Source of the DNA: Phorcus lineatus
Taxonomy: Eukaryota; Mollusca; Gastropoda; Trochida; Trochidae
Assembly (NCBI GenBank): GCA_921293015.1
Contig: OV121084.1
Location: 50,503,864-50,567,863 of the forward strand
Reading direction: 5' to 3'
Length of the DNA stretch: 64,000 nucleotides
Below the pieces are notes generated by a model. That model saw nothing but the letters and a program-made list of their open reading frames with translations. It did not search any database and was not told where the DNA came from. The position numbers and the translations under genes were made by a program. Of the stretch, positions 12,800-23,500 are shown in pieces. Numbering within the stretch: the stretch's first letter is position 1; each line of letters begins with the position of its first letter.

Positions 12800-14640
12800 T
12801 GTAAACGAAACAGATAAAAGGTTAATGTTCTTATCTCGTAAATCTATACTTGTTTGTCTAAAGCTTACTGAACAATATAATGTAACATCAAAGCGTCACA
12901 TTTTTTAAAAGATGTCATTTAAATCAGTATGCTTCATACAATTAAACGATACAAAATCAAGTAACAAGTAAGCGTCAATCCGTAAACTGAAATACAAATA
13001 TGAAACCAAAGATGAACTAAACCAACTTTTTATTCAGAGTTTGTGATATTTCGGTATATTCACCAAATATCCCACAGAAAACTGATAAATAATTTTGCGT
13101 GATATTTTTAATTCAATATGCATAGTTGGAAAAAGTGAGTGTCCTCAAATTGACTACTTTTTCCTGCAGAGTCAATTCCAAACATGTTCTAAATGCACTT
13201 TATAAGTAGCATATCTTCACATTTTTCATCTGTAGGGAAATTACTAGGCTATGAAGTGACGCGGATGATGTGCACTATACATTGTGAGAGCAATTTCAAG
13301 ATATTTACATAAACTCTTTAACAACAAAAAACGCAAAAGGATTTGGAGAATGTTGGACTCGTTAAAAAATAACAAAAGCAATGCAAGTATTATACTTTTT
13401 GTATAACATTTTAGTGTGTAATTGGTTAAAGCGCAAAACAGTATCATTTAACCTTACATGTATGTGTTTGTTAAGAAAGCATTTTGAGATGTTTCACAAA
13501 ATCATCGTTTAGAAAAACATGTAACGCAACTTTCAAAAGCGTGTTGAACCTTTTGGCATAAAATTCATAAGGTGTTTCACATTTTATTATTTGTTTTTAC
13601 ATCGTAAAGAGCCTATCCCTACGTCACAAATGAGAGGCGAAAATGAAATAGGCAAAATTGAAACCGCTGAGTCGCAATTGGCAATGACCCGACATTTGAA
13701 CTTTCTAAAGTATAATTTTTTGGTAGGTTCCTGCAAACCCATTCCGCAATATGTGCATCTCAGCCAACGATCGCTACATTCGGGTCAAGAGATTGCGTCA
13801 TCCTCTTGTCAAAACCAGGTAACCTACACATCACATCCACGGTTTGACAAATAATTTCAAACAAACTTGCAGGAATCGTTAACGTAAAGTGGGTTTTCCA
13901 CCATGAAGGCAAGTTATTTAATCTCATCTTATTGTATAAACAACCTGAACCTAAGACACTTTTGAAATGTCTGGTTCGATGATGAATGACAACTTATTTT
14001 CGTCAACATTGTCGAGAAGGAAAATAACGTGACAAAATATTCTTTACCGTTTGTAAAATGAGCATTCACCCAGATTTTTATTCAAACAGTCAACAGATTA
14101 GGTTGAGACAGTGTGATTGTGTGAAGGGCAATAGTATTTCTTCAATGATTTCATTTAATACTAACTCCATCAACACCGTTCTCGGTCAATTGACTCCATT
14201 TATTGACCGACAGAGACAGACATGAAGCACGCGTCATGATCTACTACCAATTCTCACGTTAAAATCTCGCAGTGACATGTGTACACACCAGAAGAAACGC
14301 CTATAAACCCTCATAGAAAAATCTTGTTTAACATCCACGTCTACGTCACGTCACGAATTGTCATATCTTTGGATGGAATGTGGGGAAGAACATATAAAAT
14401 ATATAAAATCCTTGCCGAAAGGATGCCAAGAAAGTATTATTTGAAATAGCTGCCTAAAGAATACTGTCTTTGACGCCACCTTGTGGACAAATAAAAAGAA
14501 AGACAGAACAACTAAAAGTTGCAGTCATGTTGACAAACACTTTTTCTTTAGACATGGTAATTTTCACCTTCTTAGCCCTTAATTTATATGATATATTGCT
14601 CTCGAGGTTAAGCTTAAAACAAATTTAATTGACTTTAGTG
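12800..14640. other. Intergenic or intronic, no gene seen
   Basis: The stretch is AT-rich with only short ORFs (for example 13591-13854, 87 codons), none with a recognisable domain or paired splice sites. If the glycoprotein exon at 11803-12709 has further 5' exons, this is where its intron or promoter would lie, but no promoter motif can be singled out. Confidence 0.4.
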
Positions 14641-14932
14641 TTGCTTTTTTTGAAGGCTTCTGTTTCGACAATAGGCTAATTTGAGCTTGGGTTCGAATCC
14701 CGTGAGGGGCTCGGCAGCTTTGTCTGCAGTAAAGAACTATTACAAATGCAGTAAGATTTGGGTGCAATGCTGCAGTGAATTCAAAAGCAGTAACACCAAT
14801 ATCTAGTTCACCGCAATGCATAGCCACTTTAACGTTGCGGGCTTTCTCCCTGCCATAATGCTAGCAGACATGCTACAAGTGAAATTCTCTTGAAAGTGGC
14901 GTTAAACCCCAAATCACCTTACCTTAACTCAT
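14640..14932 (+). mobile_element. SINE with tRNA-type box B and GGCGTTAAACCCCAAATCAC tail
   Basis: A pol III box B (GGTTCGAATCCC at 14690-14701) sits at the left side. The right end is GGCGTTAAACCCCAAATCAC followed by a short CTTAC repeat, a tail type that I associate with SINEs spread through molluscan genomes. The body contains CTGCAG-rich sequence. No good box A is visible at the expected distance, so the 5' end is probably truncated or mutated. Length is about 290 bp. The family name cannot be given without a search. Confidence 0.7.
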
Positions 14933-15774
14933 TTAAGCGTCAATCTGTTCAGTGGACTTGTCATTGCTGATACCATTAGGACATATCTAGTCAGTCACGA
15001 CTACAGAGTAATACAGAAGAGCTTTTTAAGGGCATGTGTGTCCTAAGACACAATTCTTCTTGTGTTTCGACCCCAAGGTTCTTTATGTCATGTCAAATTG
15101 TTGTTTGTGCTGTATAGAGTATCAACGACCTTTTCGTTTCAGGTCTAGACATTAAAATAAACTGTTGCTTAGACAAGATTATTCCAACTGTTGACGGTAT
15201 TATTATTTCATCTGTTTCAGTTTTCATGTTTTCACCAGAGTTGTCTTAGTAGTAATCAACAAAAGGTTACTTGTTGCTGGAGAAATTACACCTCAAAGCA
15301 CTCGTTCTAGACAAAAAACTCACACTTTCGTTACGTGGAATGTGAGATTTCGAAAACTATTAAAAGTTTTGTCCATCCTTCCAAATTCCATCACCAGTGT
15401 TGCCATATATTTGCTATGCTCAAACACATTGATTTATTTCTACTTGTTCATACCCTTTATTCCCCCTTGTGATTTATGGGTTGTAATTGTAGGTCTTATA
15501 TGAATTTGTTTAGAAATCGGATTTGATAACATCATTCAATGTACCAAAAAAGGTCTACAAGAAGAAATATTTTTTAACACTAAATGAATCTTTGATAAAG
15601 GAACCAGATTAAACAAAACATTATGATCGTTTGCTGTCTTGTGCTGTTCTTTAAACGTGACAGAGGTTCACTGTTGTTGTTGTTTCATTTTCATAATGTA
15701 ATTTTTTAAAATCTAGATAAATTTCTTCCAACAATGCATTATTGTACCTAGCCACAACGTTTCCTTTGTTTCAG

Positions 15775-15880
15775 TCTTTAGTATTAATCAAGGGCAGTGA
15801 AGCCGATATTCATAACTTACTAATGTTCCATCAAAAGAAATATCCTATCAACATGGCTCAGAAGAAAGATGACAATCAAG
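15775..15880 (+). CDS. Candidate first coding exon (starts MAQKKDDNQ)
   Basis: A 106-nt segment lies between a strong acceptor (TTTCCTTTGTTTCAG, AG at 15773-15774) and a plausible donor (CAAG|GTACAT at 15881). It contains ATCAACATGG, a good start context, with ATG at 15853. The coding part would be 28 nt, encoding MAQKKDDNQ and leaving in phase 1. The preceding 78 nt would be 5' UTR, although that frame is also open. The remaining exons should lie to the right on the plus strand, but none could be linked with confidence. Alternatively this is an internal exon or a chance pair of splice-like sites. Nothing identifies the product. Confidence 0.4.
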
Positions 15881-16845
15881 GTACATAAATATTATGAAGA
15901 GAACCGTCCAGGAAGAGTAAAGGTCATGTAACACAAACTGCGATGGTATTAACCATAAAGTAGGGAGGTTACATAGGCGAAGGATTCAGATAACATCTAC
16001 TCCTGGGGATTACCTTGTGTTACTCGAAATGTCAGCTTATTGCAGAGCTATGTATGTGTATGCTGGCACATGGTCGAATAGTTCAACGATGTATTTGATA
16101 GCCATCTTGTGTGCAGTTAGTCCTTTCAACTCATCCTTAGTTAATAGCTGTTCTCTTAGTTTGATTAGTTTTTAATTAGTAAAGGAGTCAATTAATGTGG
16201 CAATTCTGTAATCTCGTGGACATGAGTATGTTTTCTCTGCTGCTTAAAGTGTACTTGGATAAGTCTATATAGCTTCCACACTTTCATGAAGGGGAATTAA
16301 AACAAACTCCTGAGGCTATTGTTTGTAGGATTAGCAAATAACTACATCTTCATATATACGAACAGTCAAATTCCTCAAGTGATTATGTCAAACTTTAACT
16401 AAGATTTTATATCTTCCTACATTTTGTAAGCTGCACGCCTTTGTTTAGACACCTGTGGGTATTCATATTTGTCAAATGTGTTGTCTAAATTAATTAATTT
16501 ATAGATTTATTGAGCTTAGAACATTCTTCAATCACTGAATAGTCGATTTTTTTGTTTATTTGTCATGTCTACTCTTTCACGATTGAACATGCTCCTTTTA
16601 CCGGAAACCTTTTTACCGTACATCAGCACAAAGCTTGATGTCCGTTCAAATAGTCGACTTGTAACTTAAAATCCTGTATTCTGCAGGTAAGTTTAATCTC
16701 TTTTAAAGGAGTGTGTCTACACGGGCAAATAGTTTGCAAGAGAAATCCAACTTTCTTTGAAGTGAGCAATTGATCAATAAGATCAGGCTAAGATTTCTGC
16801 TACAAGGCATGCAGTGGGCTTCCTTCTAATCTGGCAATGATACAA

Positions 16846-17136
16846 TGACGTCATTTCCGAGAGCTCTAATGACGCTATTATTAATATAAAACTATCTCAG
16901 TGATTTCATTCAGTTTATTTATAGGATAGAATACTAATTTTCTTTTATGCTGGAATAAATGGGGAAAAAGAGATTTATTTAGATATTTATTTTAGATACT
17001 CTCACAGCGCCACTTAAATAAGGTTGTATCGTTATTATCTTAGCACTTTTACCTCAGTCGAGATGATTTTGAACTGCGAGTTTGAGTTTTCATCGACTAT
17101 GACGTCAGATGCGTAATACAATTTATAGTGACGTCA
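16846..17136. promoter_or_regulatory. Three CRE/ATF octamers TGACGTCA within 291 bp
   Basis: Perfect palindromic TGACGTCA sites occur at 16846-16853, 17100-17107 and 17129-17136, with a near-match TGACGCTA at 16870. TGACGTCA is the classical full cAMP-response element bound by CREB/ATF-family bZIP dimers. Three more perfect copies follow at 20744-20751, 21600-21607 and 22098-22105. In DNA this AT-rich, one such octamer would be expected roughly once per 100 kb. No gene start is defined beside them, so a distal enhancer or promoter role is inference. Confidence 0.4.
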
Positions 17137-17139
17137 GAA

Positions 17140-20090
17140 TCACAAGTTCTGATTCTGTTGCTTATAAAGTCTGAAACAGCACACGCCACTTTGAATAAAA
17201 ATTTGAATTCTTATTTAACTTCCCATTCCCAAATGTTCATATATAGGTCTATTTTTGCAATATGTAATTTTCCGAAAAAAACAAGTTAAAAGAAGGCCAG
17301 TATGCATACTTTAAATTTGCTCAAATGCAAGACATCACAGGAGTATGACACGACGTTGATTATGCTTTCCACAGACTTACTATCTGAACATTGATCTGTT
17401 TAACCTCGATGCTTTATAATCGATCCAAAATGACCGAATCTACTTATCACTCCCTGACGCAATGCCCAAATGTCACTGTGCCTTTAAATCGGAAATCATT
17501 TATCAAATTGACATAGGGTCAACACATGAAAGAGTAATCGTTCTTTACCAGAAGTACGTTTCACACTTTCATAGACTGATTGCGTGTCAAAGCTTCATCA
17601 TCAATCAACCCTGTAACCAAATCAGAAAACGTAAAACTTTCAAATAATCGGGCATCGATTCGAACGAAAATATTACAAATGAAGTCGAATTTATTTCAGT
17701 TATTGCACATATTGGCAAAACACTAAATTTTAACGGATACAAATAGATTTTAATCCATATTTCAGTTTTTGTTGATGACTCGATCCAAAAAGAAATTTCA
17801 ACAGACTACTGACAGTGTTAACTGTTGTTTTTTGTTCTTTGAAACACTTGTTATATGTTAACTAAACACAACAAAATATTATTCTACTTTTATTTGATTT
17901 ATCAAATGATAACATAGTTTACTAAACTGTTATTCGTAACACTAACACTTTCATTCAATATAGATGACGTGTCAATTTGTGACAAGGTGACGTATATACG
18001 TTTTAATTCCAATTGAATTCAGTGCGTACGATAACAGGTTCGAATTTAAGTTTCAGTTAAGCTTAGCACTATTCCACCTTAAGGAATACAGATTCCAATG
18101 GAAGTTGTTTTCAAAATGAAAAATAGGTGTCGTAAGCCACTTCTCATCAACTTCGTATCGATATATAATAATCTCTCGTCCTTATTGCCCAACGAATAAG
18201 TATTGTATGTCTGCGAATACAGTTCTAAGTTAAAAAAGTTTGAGATGATATATCGGCTTCTGAACTAAAACATTGTGTGTGATTCATAAGATTTGATTGA
18301 TTACCGAATATAATAGCCACAAGTATGAGTCCAGTATTACATCGGTTTAAACACTTTAGAATAATGATAAATGTGATTAGACGATGACCCTTATATCAAC
18401 ACGGACAATGTCACATAGTGCATTTATTGGTTTCATACAAACTGTGCATTAAGAAGCAAATCATAAGTTTATCCTGTCCCATGTTATATTCTCATATGAG
18501 CTCCAGATAGAATTCTATTATATGGACGTCTTACACTACTATTAGTTACTGCTGAAGTGACAACAAGTCATTCTCAGCTTATCTTATTTATAATTATTTA
18601 TTACTGAAATGATAATTGAATTCAATATTTAAAAATTATATGAACATTTCAATTTCTTTTTCTTTTCTTTTTTATATATGGTCATTTTATGTTCACTCAG
18701 CAATTTCATATTATTTCAGTATCATATCATTAACTTATTGAAGGTGAATAGATGAACTATTTCAGTGTTATTATCGATTAAGAAAAAAACGGAATACGCA
18801 TGTAGGTGTGTTGTAATGTGTTGTAATCAAACTCTATCAATTAGTATTGATAATATTGTAAAACAGTCCTATTAACATTTCGAATTTATCTTTTTACCGT
18901 AGCAAACTGTAGATGTACAGTATCTGTAAATGATTGCCATAAAACTTATCAAATAACCAAACAAAAGGTATATCTCATCTTAAATATTTTCACTGCATAC
19001 ACAGCATAAAGATTCTTTACTCTTTGAAAAGAACATTCACTTGGAAAACAACTTCAATGACAATATTATGAATGTTTAAAAACTAAAGAATGAACTTTAG
19101 ATTCATGATATTTTACAATCCCAGGAATTGTCACATCGACTTTTCTCTCTATTTTCAATGTTTGTTATATTACCTTCCTTGTTATAATTTCATTGAAAGC
19201 TAAAACAAAAGCATTACCTTAGTCAAATCCCAAGCACTCACAGCACTGGTATATAAAGAAGTCCACCCTAGAATACAGAGCTTTCTATCACGTATTCCAA
19301 TCCACGGCCCGTCTAATGAAGATGACTCCTATGGAACAACTCCTTGCATGAATGCCAGGGACCGTCCAAGAACTGAAGACATAGCTTCCTGGCTGACCAA
19401 TCGCATGACATTTAGTCGTGCTATAACAACCCAACGTCATGTAACAGGCTGCACTGAACACATACACGGTATTGATCGCGTTACAACAAGTCTGAAGTTC
19501 ATGTCTTCTCAATGTATAAACAGGTGGCTAACGCTGCTTAAACTGACTTTCAGGATATATGAATGACTTGTACTGTTGTCGGCATGTGCTCTCCATAGAC
19601 TGGGGTAATGTATTGGCAGAAGAGAAGTACACAGAACAGGCACAGCGTAGGCTAATGTATTGAAGTCAGTGAATTCTTCATAATAGGCATTGATCAACTT
19701 ATTTCTGTTTGCTCTGTGCACGTACCAGTGTTGACAAGGAAAGGAAATAACGCTTGGTTTCCCAATTATGCATAGGAATCACATACCATGCTTCGTTAAC
19801 ATCGATTCATGTTTGGGTTATTATGTTAGGCGGTTCCTGAAATAGATTAAGAATAAATGTCACTTTCATTTCCTCCAATGCTTTGTGAGGGATATTTATT
19901 CGTTTTACTGCTGGTACTTTGTCATTTGAAATCACTAAATATGATTAAACTTCAGGGCGTTGACCTTCAAAGCCTTACTGGTTTAAAGCTTGACTGAAGA
20001 AATGATCATGACTTACGCGTCCGTGTCAGGTCTCGCCTAAACGACTAAGTAATACAGTGCACAGCAGAGCTCCTTTAAAGGGGCAGTAGC
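17140..20090. other. Gene-poor AT-rich stretch
   Basis: No exon with paired splice sites or recognisable domain was found. ORFs on both strands at 19288-19566 overlap each other. The minus-strand one is cysteine-containing (CYMTLGCYSTTKC) but has no supported splice sites, so it is not called. No repeat with clear boundaries is seen. Confidence 0.35.
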
Positions 20091-20093
20091 AAG

Positions 20094-20212
20094 TTTGGCT
20101 AACCTTATGCCTGTATTGCTAACCTTATGCCTCTATGGCTAGCCTTATGCCACTATGTCTAACCTTACGCCACTATGGCTAACCTTATGCCTGTATGGCT
20201 AACCTCATTGTT
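20094..20212. repeat. 20-bp minisatellite, about six copies
   Basis: The unit TGGCTAACCTTATGCCTGTA is repeated in direct orientation with a few substitutions (GTAT/CTAT/CACTAT variants). The last copy is partial and ends in CTAACCTCATTG. There is no link to a gene. Confidence 0.9.
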
Positions 20213-20383
20213 AAGGTTGATTTTTGCAACAACTAATTCGACAAAGCTGATTTAGTACCAAAGTCGCCCTTACCTAACATTTACATGTATATCAGATTGA
20301 ATTACGATCACTTAAGTCTCAGGGAGATCTGTGCAACGACTATCTACAGGCAAATGTCATGAAGAAGTACTATCACTATCTGT

Positions 20384-20830
20384 TCAAGTCCAAACAATTA
20401 TAAACGAATATTCCGAATGCAAGTCAACCATAAGTTTGCTTGATGGTAGACATTTTAATAAGTGCTGAACAGATCGAGGACAACAGAAGGGCTTAACAAG
20501 CAGCAGGTATATAGGATATAAGCCCATAAAACAAGCCAGTGTCATATAGGATTCTTGCACAAAGAGTATGCATTTATGTATAAAAGAGCATGAAATCACC
20601 CAAAAGAAAGCTATGGTAAACACAATATTTTGGCACAGTTTTAATTGTAATAATGTCTTGTTCTGATCTCTTTCAGATAATTGAGCAAAGTAAAAGCACG
20701 ATAAGCAAAGTTCATCGCACTTATTATTGTCGACACATTTGTGTGACGTCACTATGGCACACTTCATCTCGTGCTTTACATTTTCGATAAAAAGAGGGTT
20801 CTCAAAAGGGTTATGATGAGAATTGAACAA
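20384..20830 (-). CDS. Unassigned 148-codon ORF with hydrophobic segments
   Basis: The ORF is open for 148 codons from ATG to stop on the minus strand, longer than expected by chance at this base composition. The N-terminal half is hydrophilic with several cysteines (for example CDELCLSC). The second half has two hydrophobic stretches (IVFTIAFFWVISCSF and LACFMGLYPIYLLLV) followed by CCPRS. That end vaguely resembles a membrane segment of the Ost-alpha/TMEM184 type, but the match is too short to name. No signal peptide and no strong splice sites frame it. It could be a decayed gene, an exon read through into intron, or chance. A TGACGTCA site lies inside it. Confidence 0.2.
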   Translation of the reverse strand: MFNSHHNPFENPLFIENVKHEMKCAIVTSHKCVDNNKCDELCLSCFYFAQLSERDQNKTLLQLKLCQNIVFTIAFFWVISCSFIHKCILFVQESYMTLACFMGLYPIYLLLVKPFCCPRSVQHLLKCLPSSKLMVDLHSEYSFIIVWT

Positions 20831-22900
20831 GGTAAGAGTTTAACCCAAATCATGTTAATGCAATGCCGGAAAAGTGTAATTAAAATAAGAATTCAAATTT
20901 TAGAACTGAAGAATACCTTATTCTGGGTTGGAAGGTAAAACAATTTAGTAGTTCATGTGCATGAGATCGCGAGGTGAAAAAGTTCAATTGAGAAATATTT
21001 ATCGACCATATCAATAATCAAATGCAGCTTGCTGATATTCTAACATGATTCTATTTAAATACTCGAGGCATGAAGTTTAAAGAATCAATGGCGTAAATGA
21101 CCCATATTTTTGTATTCTTGTTATTTTTCTCGCTGACAAGTTTAACATATCTAACCAAATCAATACCTTATTTCGGGATGGCTCCTAAAGCGATCGGCAA
21201 GGGTCTTCAAACTACTTACCAACGATAGCCGTATTCATCAGTTTTCATTCGCCTCTTAACATGCATAAAGGAAGGAATTACTTTAGAATTTCGTTCAAAT
21301 CCATTTATCAATATTTATTACATTTGGAAAATTAAATGATCTTAGATCCGTTAAGTAAACTCACAGGGGTCGTCCTTTATTTTAAATGATATTTGGATTA
21401 TCTTTTTACACTAGAATTAATGATTACAGATCTTCCTGTTTACGAACAGTGGTTTAGAAGACATTTTTTATTTAAATGTGTACTCACTGCTTTCATTTTT
21501 TACTCATCTTCCAAATTTTCATTGACCTACTTTCTGAGCACATATCTCCTTTGTCTATCAACGATTGTTTCATAGCAGGTTACGGTATTTCGTCGTCTGT
21601 GACGTCATAAGACCATTGCTCGGGATATCACTGTACTGGTAGGGGGCCGTCGCATGGGAAGCAAGTGTTATAGGACTTTAACGAAACTCATGCGAATTTG
21701 TGTATAAACCTCGCTCTCGATTACTCTTGATTTGTAAAAGTCATATCAACACCTCCTCGAGAAATAATTTCTATGTATTCCCCGCCAAGTGACAAAAAAT
21801 CATAAACAATATAAACTGTATTCTATAAACTCTCAATAACAAATATTTTAAGTTGAAATCGATCCTAGGCAGATCATTGGCAATCACTGTATCCTTCAGG
21901 AAAAGGTTGTTTAAGATCCTTAAACTTGTGTTTAAAAGGAAACAACCAAGATTAAAATTCTGAACAAGGCAAAACCCCAAAAGGTTTCTAAGTTGTGGTC
22001 TGTTAACAAAATACGACTCTGTCCTTGTAACTTCTTCGTTACAGTTTGACACAAGTTCGTGCCTCATTAACGCATGACCATTTCATGTCAACTGTATTGA
22101 CGTCACAATTTCAGCGTAACGTTAACAACGGTCACGTTTTCTGAAAATGTGACATACCAAATGATTAAACCATTTTAATAAATGAGTTTAATACATATTA
22201 TGCGTGATGTTTTCCTATTAGATATTGTTCCATTAAATTTGTCTGAATCTTATACAGTCTTAATGTAGCTCTGTCAATAGGATCCAAAAGTAATTTGAAT
22301 TGAGCTACATGTGCATTTATGGGTAGAGCATGCAGTTCATCAGGATTTCGCTAAGCAAAATGTGTTACATGGGATGAAAATTCTGAAAATTTAAATAGTT
22401 TGACATACCCCCATCATCGAGGCCAATAAAGTTAACTTTTCCCTGCAAGATCACTATAAAAGTTTTATTTAATACAGTATAGAATACCTAAATCATTATT
22501 CATCATACACGCTATTTAAATTTTCATAATATCGTCACGTGTAAATTATATATACCCAATAATTTGGTAAATTTATCGCATAAAACAGCTTTTAAGAAAT
22601 ATGGTAACAGCTCCCAACTATCTGACGGTAGATTTTATTTGGTTTGAGAGCAACAACACTTTCTAATTGAATAGTTATTGCATATATGATATTACAAAAA
22701 ATGACGTTGTCATCCGTTTTCAGTGTACGTTATTTCTTCACAAAGTACTCTATTAAGTGACAAGAAATGAAAAACTGCAAAACGAATCAAACGAAAGTTT
22801 CCTAGGCTCTTAAATAGCAATGCATATCTGTGTAACAAGAAAAATATAATCACTAGATAAATTGATATAAATGTTTTGATATAATTTCATTTCAACCACG
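20831..22900. other. No gene seen; contains two TGACGTCA sites
   Basis: TGACGTCA occurs at 21600 and 22098. ORFs at 21393-21575 and 22067-21771 show no motif and no supported splice sites. Confidence 0.35.
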
Positions 22901-22904
22901 TTAT

Positions 22905-23125
22905 GTCGGGGGTTTGTTGATTTCTGATGAGTTCATCATATGATGTCAAGCATGAACTCAATGGAAGCAATGAGGTTTTGTAGGATTGCTATTTTGATGA
23001 AAAGCTTAATGGATTTAACAGAATCAATATCTAATTCCAGAGGTGCTCTTAACTAGATTGCCAATGTTGTTTCATCTACTTAACAATTGTAACCTTATTC
23101 CTGATGTATGCCATCCCTAATAGGA
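22905..23125 (+). repeat. Diverged repeat, copy 1 (partner at 28735-28990)
   Basis: It shares ordered blocks with 28735-28990: a GTTTGTTGATTTCTGATGAG block, a block around AGAGGTGCTCTT versus GGAGTGCTTTA, and TTTCATCTACTTAACA...TTATTCCTGA. Both copies have the same orientation and are strongly diverged, so this is an old repeat family. In one frame both copies translate to a similar pattern (R-I/L-A-x-L ... L-x-D-x-T/S ... S-x-S-R), which could mean a decayed transposon coding region. This is not resolved. Confidence 0.45.
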
Positions 23126-23315
23126 AATCATCCCGTTAAAATTCCTGTACACATTCACATCTTTGGATGAAGTCTGTTAGCGACTTAATATGGATGGCCA
23201 GTTCAAATGTAAATGACTTCAATTGTTTTAAAATGACCTTAACGAAAGTAAGAAAGTTTATTTCACAAACTACATCATGTTGTCTTTACTTCCTTCGCGT
23301 GTCTATTGATGTTCA

Positions 23316-23317
<2 letters not shown>

Positions 23318-23377
<60 letters not shown>
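23318..23377. repeat. (TA)n microsatellite, 60 bp
   Basis: A pure TA dinucleotide run directly abuts the ribozyme-containing repeat that begins at 23378. The copies near 36 kb have the same arrangement, so the TA tract is probably part of, or the preferred target of, that element. Confidence 0.95.
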
Positions 23378-23381
<4 letters not shown>

Positions 23382-23500
23382 AGATTAAATATAACATACT
23401 TCACATAGCCGTTTGAAGAATCATTTTAATCCGATACTAGTATTTCGTCAATAGTATTGACTCATCAGGGATGAAACGATATGATCGTTAACATCGCATT
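23378..23500 (-). mobile_element. Hammerhead-carrying repeat, Penelope-like or retrozyme type
   Basis: Reading on the minus strand: a hammerhead ribozyme (23486-23419), then the sequence downstream of its cleavage site, running through AAACGGCTATGTGAAGTATG and TTATATTTAATC, and then the (TA)n tract. The 23380-23432 part recurs twice at 35893-36006. Hammerheads of this minimal form are known from Penelope-like retroelements and from small metazoan retrozymes. No reverse transcriptase or GIY-YIG coding sequence is visible nearby, so this is a non-autonomous or truncated copy. The right boundary is uncertain. Confidence 0.6.
23419..23486 (-). ncRNA. Hammerhead ribozyme (type I, short stem III)
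   Basis: All core elements are present in order on the minus strand. The core CUGAUGA is at 23468-23462. Stem II is GUCAAU/AUUGAC with a 3-nt loop (23461-23447). GAAA follows at 23446-23443. Stem III is the very short AUAC/GUAU with a 2-nt loop. The cleavage triplet ends in U-C at 23434-23433. Stem I has AUCC/GGAU next to the core, an 8/4 internal loop, and an outer helix GAUCAU (23486-23481) pairing with AUGAUU (23424-23419) with one G-U. No conserved core base is missing, so it should be able to self-cleave after C at 23433. Cleavage would leave a 5' product end of GGAUUAAAAUG. The short stem III is the form described for Penelope-like elements. Confidence 0.8.

Noticed and set aside
19288-19566. 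Cysteine-containing minus-strand ORF and its plus-strand overlap as a possible PAN-like exon
   Set aside because: No supported splice borders and no clear domain spacing.
22925-22970. CTGATGAG as a possible second hammerhead core
   Set aside because: No stem II closed by GAAA follows in the right position; the same holds for the CTGATGAG at 28764.
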